Made by a program: the position numbers and the translations under genes. A stretch of DNA of 64,000 nt from Clostridiales bacterium (lineage in GTDB: Bacteria > Bacillota > Clostridia > Peptostreptococcales > Acidaminobacteraceae): contig JASUSA010000001.1 of the NCBI GenBank assembly GCA_030446305.1, positions 62,001-126,000 of the forward strand. The letters are read 5' to 3'. The first letter of the stretch is position 1. The number at the start of each line of letters is the position of its first letter. This document shows, piece by piece, positions 60,501 through 64,000 of this stretch. The notes beneath the pieces are model-generated. The model had not been told where the DNA came from. It saw only the letters and a list, made by a program, of their open reading frames with translations, and made no database searches.

Positions 60501-62122
60501 ATAACGATCTTTTCGCGAATCGGATCGATTGGCGGATTGGTTACCTGCGCGAAGAGCTGTCTAAAATAGTTAAAGAGCGTCTGAGGCTGATCGGAGAAAA
60601 CCGCGAGCGGTGCATCATTGCCCATTGCGCCAATTGGCTCTTTACCCGTTTCCGCCATGACTTTGACGATTTCATGGATATCTTCCAGCGTATAGCCAAA
60701 TGCATATTGTTTTTCTGTCAGCGTCTCGCTGCGAATTTGATAGTTTTCCTTGAATTCAGGCATTGTATCAAGCGTTATACGGCGATCGTTAACCGCTTCA
60801 AGGTATGGGAAGCTATTGTAAATTTCTGCCTTGATTGCTTCGTCCTCAATTACGGCACCCTTCTCCGTATCGACCATAATCATCTTGCCCGGTTCAAGTC
60901 TTCCCTTTTTCAGAATGCGCTCCGGCTCAAATCGAATAACGCCGAGCTCAGAAGCCATCACCATAATGCCGTCATTCGTAATGACATATTTTGCAGGTCT
61001 TAAACCATTTCTATCGAGTGTGGCGCCAACTTGATCGCCGTCACAGAAGAAGACGGCAGCAGGGCCATCCCATGGTTCAACCATTGAGGCATTGTATTCA
61101 TAGTAGCATCGCTTGTGCTCATTCATGTTGAGATCATTCTCCCATGCTTCCGGTATGAGCATTGTCAAAGCGTGTGAATTGCTTTTGCCATGCGTTCTGA
61201 GCAATTCAAAAACGTTATCAAGCGATCCCGAGTCACTCATATTTGGCGCTAAAATCGGAAATAGCTTTGAAACATCTTTTTGATACACATCTGACTTTAA
61301 GACCCCTTCACGTGCATTCATCCAGTTTCGATTGCCGCGAATGGTATTAATCTCACCGTTGTGTGCCAAATAACGATAAGGATGTGCCAGTTCCCACGTA
61401 GGGAATGTATTGGTACTAAAGCGTGAATGCACCATCGCCATCGCGCTTTTAAAGTTCAAATCATCTAAGTCAATATAAAAGCTCGCAATTTGTTCCGGCA
61501 GCAGCAGCCCTTTGTAAACAATTGTTTTATTGGACATACTGCAAATATAAAACAGTTCATTGCCCTTTGCGACGCGTTTTGCAATTTCATTTTCAATGCG
61601 TTTTCGAATAAGGTAGAGCTTTGATTCAAAAGCTTCAATCGATTGAATACTGCCCATGCCAATAATCACTTGCTTGATAATTGGTTCCGTATACCTCGCC
61701 GTATCGCCAATTGAACGGTTATCCACCGGTACGAGTCGCCATCCAAGCAGGCTCGCGCCTTCTTCTTCAACGATTCGCTCCGTGATACCTTCACACTGGT
61801 ATCGCACTGCCGGTGTTTTCGGCAAAAACATCATGCCCACGGCATACGCTCTCGCCTCTGGCAGTTCCATGCCCAAATTCGTGCAGGCGATTTTAAAAAA
61901 TTCATGTGGAATTTGTACCATGAGACCCGCACCGTCACCAGTCGTCGGATCAGACCCAGCGGCGCCTCTATGTGTCATGTTCACCAAAATTTCAATGCCT
62001 TTTTTGACAATCTCGTGACTCTTTTCACCTTTTATATTAGCGATAAATCCAACGCCACAATTGTCCTTTTCATAACTCGGATCGTAAAGACCCTGCGCAG
62101 ATGGTAATCCATTCGACACCAT
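57599..62122 (-). CDS. gltB: Glutamate synthase (NADPH) large subunit
   Basis: A 1507-residue enzyme that makes two glutamates from glutamine and 2-oxoglutarate. The class II glutaminase begins at the conserved Cys in KDNCGVGF (about residue 22), so a short propeptide must be removed. The central and FMN domains follow, with PGEGGHLPG and SGHDGGTGASP. The [3Fe-4S] cysteines are in MGCTMLRHCNKNNCDLG, and a GXGXG beta-helix domain is at the C-terminus. ATG at 62122 is six bases after GGGGGG, better than the ATG at 62128. With gltD it forms the main ammonia assimilation route together with glutamine synthetase. Confidence 0.96.
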   Translation of the reverse strand: MVSNGLPSAQGLYDPSYEKDNCGVGFIANIKGEKSHEIVKKGIEILVNMTHRGAAGSDPTTGDGAGLMVQIPHEFFKIACTNLGMELPEARAYAVGMMFLPKTPAVRYQCEGITERIVEEEGASLLGWRLVPVDNRSIGDTARYTEPIIKQVIIGMGSIQSIEAFESKLYLIRKRIENEIAKRVAKGNELFYICSMSNKTIVYKGLLLPEQIASFYIDLDDLNFKSAMAMVHSRFSTNTFPTWELAHPYRYLAHNGEINTIRGNRNWMNAREGVLKSDVYQKDVSKLFPILAPNMSDSGSLDNVFELLRTHGKSNSHALTMLIPEAWENDLNMNEHKRCYYEYNASMVEPWDGPAAVFFCDGDQVGATLDRNGLRPAKYVITNDGIMVMASELGVIRFEPERILKKGRLEPGKMIMVDTEKGAVIEDEAIKAEIYNSFPYLEAVNDRRITLDTMPEFKENYQIRSETLTEKQYAFGYTLEDIHEIVKVMAETGKEPIGAMGNDAPLAVFSDQPQTLFNYFRQLFAQVTNPPIDPIREKIVMSLKNYIGSQASMLSLSPDVEPFIEIPSPVLNNIDMGKIRSLRNEHFKSTKIPITFKADLGVDGFKTALHSICERASRRVAEGYNILILSDKKVDGYEASIPSLLAVSAVHHHLIAEKTRTKVSIIVESGDARDTTHIALLVAYGASAVNPYLAIETARELTRKKIIHNMTEDEATENYVHALSTGLQKILSKMGICTVQSYHGAQIFEALGLSQAFVDQYFPGTPSRIGGLNVESIAKETISKHHKAFNRLRKSMNDLEIGGQLIWRNGAERHLFNPETISLLQRATHNNDFRTFQEYTKIINNQAKGLSTVRGMFELIKAPQPISIDEVEPVSEILKRFVTGAMSFGSLSKEVHETIAIAMNRIGARSNSGEGGEDPARYKIDDEGNNRRSAIKQVASARFGVNTHYLMNADELQIKVAQGAKPGEGGHLPGPKVDAHIARVRHSTPGIDLISPPPHHDIYSIEDLAQLIYDLKSTNPKARISVKLVAEVGVGTIAAGVAKAHADMILISGHDGGTGASPISSIKTAGVPWEIGLSEAHQVLLLNNLRSRVRLQTDGQLKTGRDIVIAALLGAEEFGFATTALVVMGCTMLRHCNKNNCDLGIATQDPDLRKNFKGRPEYLINFLTFMAMEARQIMADMGFRTIEEMVGRVDKIKVNSKIDHWKAVQLDLDKVLYRPDVPSRMKPYCTEAQDHGIDQSFDHKLMEAATNAMKTKKPIQASYEINNVHRTVGSMLSGEIVQRFGEKGLPEDTLTFRFRGSAGQSFGAFGAPGLTLILEGDANDYVGKSLSGAKVVVKPSPKAKFDASENYIAGNTILYGATAGELYISGRVGERFGVRNSGASAVVEGVGNHGCEYMTGGTVVILGPTGKNFAAGMSGGEAFVYDPNNKLEDNCNFEMVKVFELDTVTRDRVKAMIEKHLALTDSVIAEKILKDWDNAVNAFKYIVSPIYKAIVDQKQIVESERVS

Positions 62123-62804
62123 ATTCATCCCCCCTAGACCAATTTGTTGTATTCAGTATACATACAAAATTTGTCTAAAAATGAGAGACAAAAACTGCCG
62201 GACTGGCCAGATGCTTTTACATGGTCTCCTGTTTTCAAATTCCGTATGTAACTGATCTTTATAGCATCAATTCATAAAAATTGAAGTCATCGCGTTCATT
62301 CATTTCATTTGCATTTTAGCGCTTCAATTCTCTTTTCTGATTTTGAATATTATATAACACTTCCTTGCATAAGACAATACTTTATACATGTGCTATTCAT
62401 AAATTTTATCTATGTATAATGTATAAACGCATGTTGTCCGCGTGAGCAAAACAAAGGCATCTAGGCTTCGAATCGCCGTTTTTATTGAAATGACAATGTT
62501 TCAAGCGTTTTAAATATGACGATGTCTTAAAATATAAAAGGGTACAATTTGATTTTTTTTTTTGAGAAAGTTTCATTTTTTTGACTTTTCTGTTTTCAAT
62601 GTATTTTTTTATGCACAAAACAACATATTATAGCTTATAACATGCATAAAAACATTTTAAGTATGAAACTATTCAGTTTTTGCAACATATTCAGCATATA
62701 GTCCCCTCGCGATAATTGTTATAAATTCAAAACCAAATACATTGTCAACTGCATGCTAGGGGATTTCAGAAAAACACCCTCTCTTTTATTTATGGTGAAA
62801 ATCG
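62123..62804. other. Long AT-rich intergenic region upstream of gltB
   Basis: This stretch of about 680 bases has poly-T tracts and no convincing gene; a 70-codon minus-strand frame lacks recognisable features. Near gltB lies an inverted repeat (62147-62167). TCCCCT and AGGGGA near 62702 and 62758 could close a loop of about 50 bases, but I see no known RNA family. Confidence 0.5.
62147..62167. promoter_or_regulatory. Inverted repeat in the gltB promoter region
   Basis: TTGTAT and ATACAA are nine bases apart, and a minus-strand TATACT box lies within this span. A regulator bound here would cover the promoter about 25-45 bases before the gltB start. The regulator is unknown. Confidence 0.35.
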
Positions 62805-63863
62805 TTATTCATCTTTAAACAGGTCAAGTGCTTCTTTAGTGTAGATGCGCTTGCCGATCCTTTCTCGGTGCCATTTGACAATGCGACGTGGGTCTGTTTG
62901 CAAACTTTGCCGTATCTCATCCGGCAATGCCTGTGACAGCGGACAGACAGAAAGGCAGACACCACAGTCAGTCCCCAGTGTTTTCCACATCTTAAAACAC
63001 TTTTCCTGATCGCTGACATAGCCGTATTGTCCCTCATCAATCGCTACAGGTGCACCGCGCATAATCGCACGGCTTGGACAATGCTTTGCACACAGCCCGC
63101 AAATGCTGCAGAGCGCTTTAATCCCATAATCGACAGGCTGATCGGCAATAAGCGGCAAATCCGTCGTCACAATTCCAATTCGTACACGCATGCCATAATT
63201 GGGCGTCACAAGCAAACCCGCTCTTCCGACTTCTCCAAGACCGGCCTGTTCAGCGACATGCGGCGTGTACATCAAATAATCCATATCCATATTGTTTTTG
63301 GCGTCATAGCCGAGATTGGCAATGTAATAGCTGAGCCACATCCCCATAACTGCCAAATCAAAATATGCCTTCGTCACTTCTGTCATTTCTTCTAAATGAG
63401 GCGCGCGATTAATCATTTCACGATTCATTTCCTTTAATAATACGATGCCATAAGCGCCTTCACCTTCAACGGGCTTGCCGTAATGCGCTTTTGTTCTGCC
63501 TCTATGTGAGTAGTAATCCCCTGTGTCCATCTTTGCAATCCCGACTTCTGTTGCACCTAAATAAAGCGCAAGTTTCTTTATCTGAGCTGACATTAGTCTC
63601 GCATCGACAGGCTGTTTTTCCCTTTTTGCACATTGCCTTGAAAATTGTTTAATATCTGCTATAAAATCAAAAGCACTGTCTGCAAACGGCGACTTAAGCG
63701 GCTGGTACATCGGCGTATTCGGCGCATTAATCTCCGGCATAGCCCTCAGCATGTCATCAACGGCCTGTTTTTCCGGATGCGCCTCATAATAGGCTTCATA
63801 CATACCATCACCCTTCTGATACCGTATTCTTGATAAAATCGTATCGCGCTCATCAATCTTCAT
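62805..63863 (-). CDS. Reductive-dehalogenase-like iron-sulfur protein
   Basis: A 352-residue protein related to the catalytic part of reductive dehalogenases (RdhA) and to QueG. The central block GLGEVGRAGLLVTPNYGMRVR and IVTTDLPL is typical of RdhA. Two [4Fe-4S] clusters are bound by CSICGLCAKHCP and by CFKMWKTLGTDCGVCLSVCP. It lacks the twin-arginine signal of respiratory RdhA enzymes and no rdhB anchor gene is nearby, so it is cytoplasmic. It may bind a corrinoid. Its reaction is unknown: dehalogenation, another reductive step or a corrinoid reactivation role are all possible. The ATG overlaps the stop of a short upstream frame (ATGA). Confidence 0.8.
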   Translation of the reverse strand: MKIDERDTILSRIRYQKGDGMYEAYYEAHPEKQAVDDMLRAMPEINAPNTPMYQPLKSPFADSAFDFIADIKQFSRQCAKREKQPVDARLMSAQIKKLALYLGATEVGIAKMDTGDYYSHRGRTKAHYGKPVEGEGAYGIVLLKEMNREMINRAPHLEEMTEVTKAYFDLAVMGMWLSYYIANLGYDAKNNMDMDYLMYTPHVAEQAGLGEVGRAGLLVTPNYGMRVRIGIVTTDLPLIADQPVDYGIKALCSICGLCAKHCPSRAIMRGAPVAIDEGQYGYVSDQEKCFKMWKTLGTDCGVCLSVCPLSQALPDEIRQSLQTDPRRIVKWHRERIGKRIYTKEALDLFKDE

Positions 63864-63991
63864 AAAGACTCCTTTTCAATCGTTCTTCCAATCTTCACGA
63901 TCGCCGTTCCACCTAAATCATTTAATAGAATCATATCACAAATTTCAAGCTCGTCACCCTGTATACTGCCAAAGATGAAGAATATTTTCAA
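63860..63991 (-). pseudogene. Partial FeoA-like frame at the window edge
   Basis: The frame ending at 63860 reads GSIQGDELEICDMI then NDLGGTAIVKIGRTIEK, resembling the second half of FeoA/SH3-like proteins (LGLIPGTEVEV..APLGGP..V.VRG). It overlaps the RdhA-like start as ATGA. A TAG lies in frame four codons before a possible TTG start, near the window edge, so it is either a short protein or a truncated FeoA gene. The match is by eye and weak. Confidence 0.3.
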
Positions 63992-64000
63992 ATGCTAAAC

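Noticed and set aside
62406-62618. Minus-strand frame of 70 codons in the gltB upstream region
   Set aside because: Low-complexity Lys-rich start from AT-rich DNA and no ribosome binding site.

Overview
This window reads as part of the chromosome of a strictly anaerobic Gram-positive bacterium of the class Clostridia, plausibly near the Eubacteriaceae. I infer this from gene content and have not tested it by search. Pointers are an oxygen-sensitive class III ribonucleotide reductase (nrdDG), formate-tetrahydrofolate ligase with cyclodeaminase and FolD, AddAB, CsaB/TagA-type envelope genes, the alr-(antitoxin)-MazF order known from Firmicutes, strong GGAGG ribosome binding sites, and many rho-independent terminators. 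I recognise no rRNA, tRNA, insertion sequence, prophage or CRISPR array. The left edge (1-75) and right edge hold no complete gene beyond those listed.

Layout. 76-2008: folT-folC under a tetrahydrofolate riboswitch. 2021-9380: one long leftward gene train, SDR - MFS transporter - zinc dehydrogenase - fhs - fchA - folD - formate channel. 9381-13802: a LuxR-type regulator, a second zinc dehydrogenase, a VOC protein and a divergent PanB-like TIM-barrel protein. Together with the first three genes of the train this looks like a catabolic cluster, and cre-like sites lie in two of its promoter regions. 13803-14878: a possible small RNA and 5-formyl-THF cyclo-ligase. 14976-24456: soluble chemotaxis-type sensor, Lon-like protease, ribosomal protein S1, and envelope genes (TagA-like, CsaB-like, DUF5693). 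24556-28652: acpS - nnrED - alr - degenerate antitoxin - mazF. 28730-31622: nrdDG with an NrdR box. 31787-36463: HD protein, bioBY with BirA-like sites, psuGK. 36875-41475: UBA-like protein, a two-component system, mntH. 41736-47200: HutD, DinB, HAD hydrolase, an Fe-S membrane protein pair, cobO, cysQ. 47261-55803: addAB, TraX, a DUF1461-type membrane protein, then an acetyltransferase remnant. 56152-62122: gltBD. 62805-63863: a reductive-dehalogenase-like iron-sulfur protein.

How the parts fit. The one-carbon block can take methylene-THF through methenyl- and formyl-THF to formate plus ATP, and the linked FocA-type channel can release formate. The FolD copy lacks the usual catalytic Lys and Gln, which fits a dehydrogenase that leaves the cyclohydrolase step to FchA. 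The same train carries dehydrogenases and a permease, and the neighbouring PanB-like protein belongs to a fold that transfers hydroxymethyl groups to and from THF. I therefore infer, without proof, a fermentation route in which a hydroxymethylated substrate is oxidised and its C1 unit is cashed in as formate and ATP. The fchA leader holds a compact structured element whose outer stem is mutually exclusive with a hairpin at the fchA ribosome binding site. It looks like a riboswitch and matches no class I can recall. It is the strongest candidate here for something undescribed.
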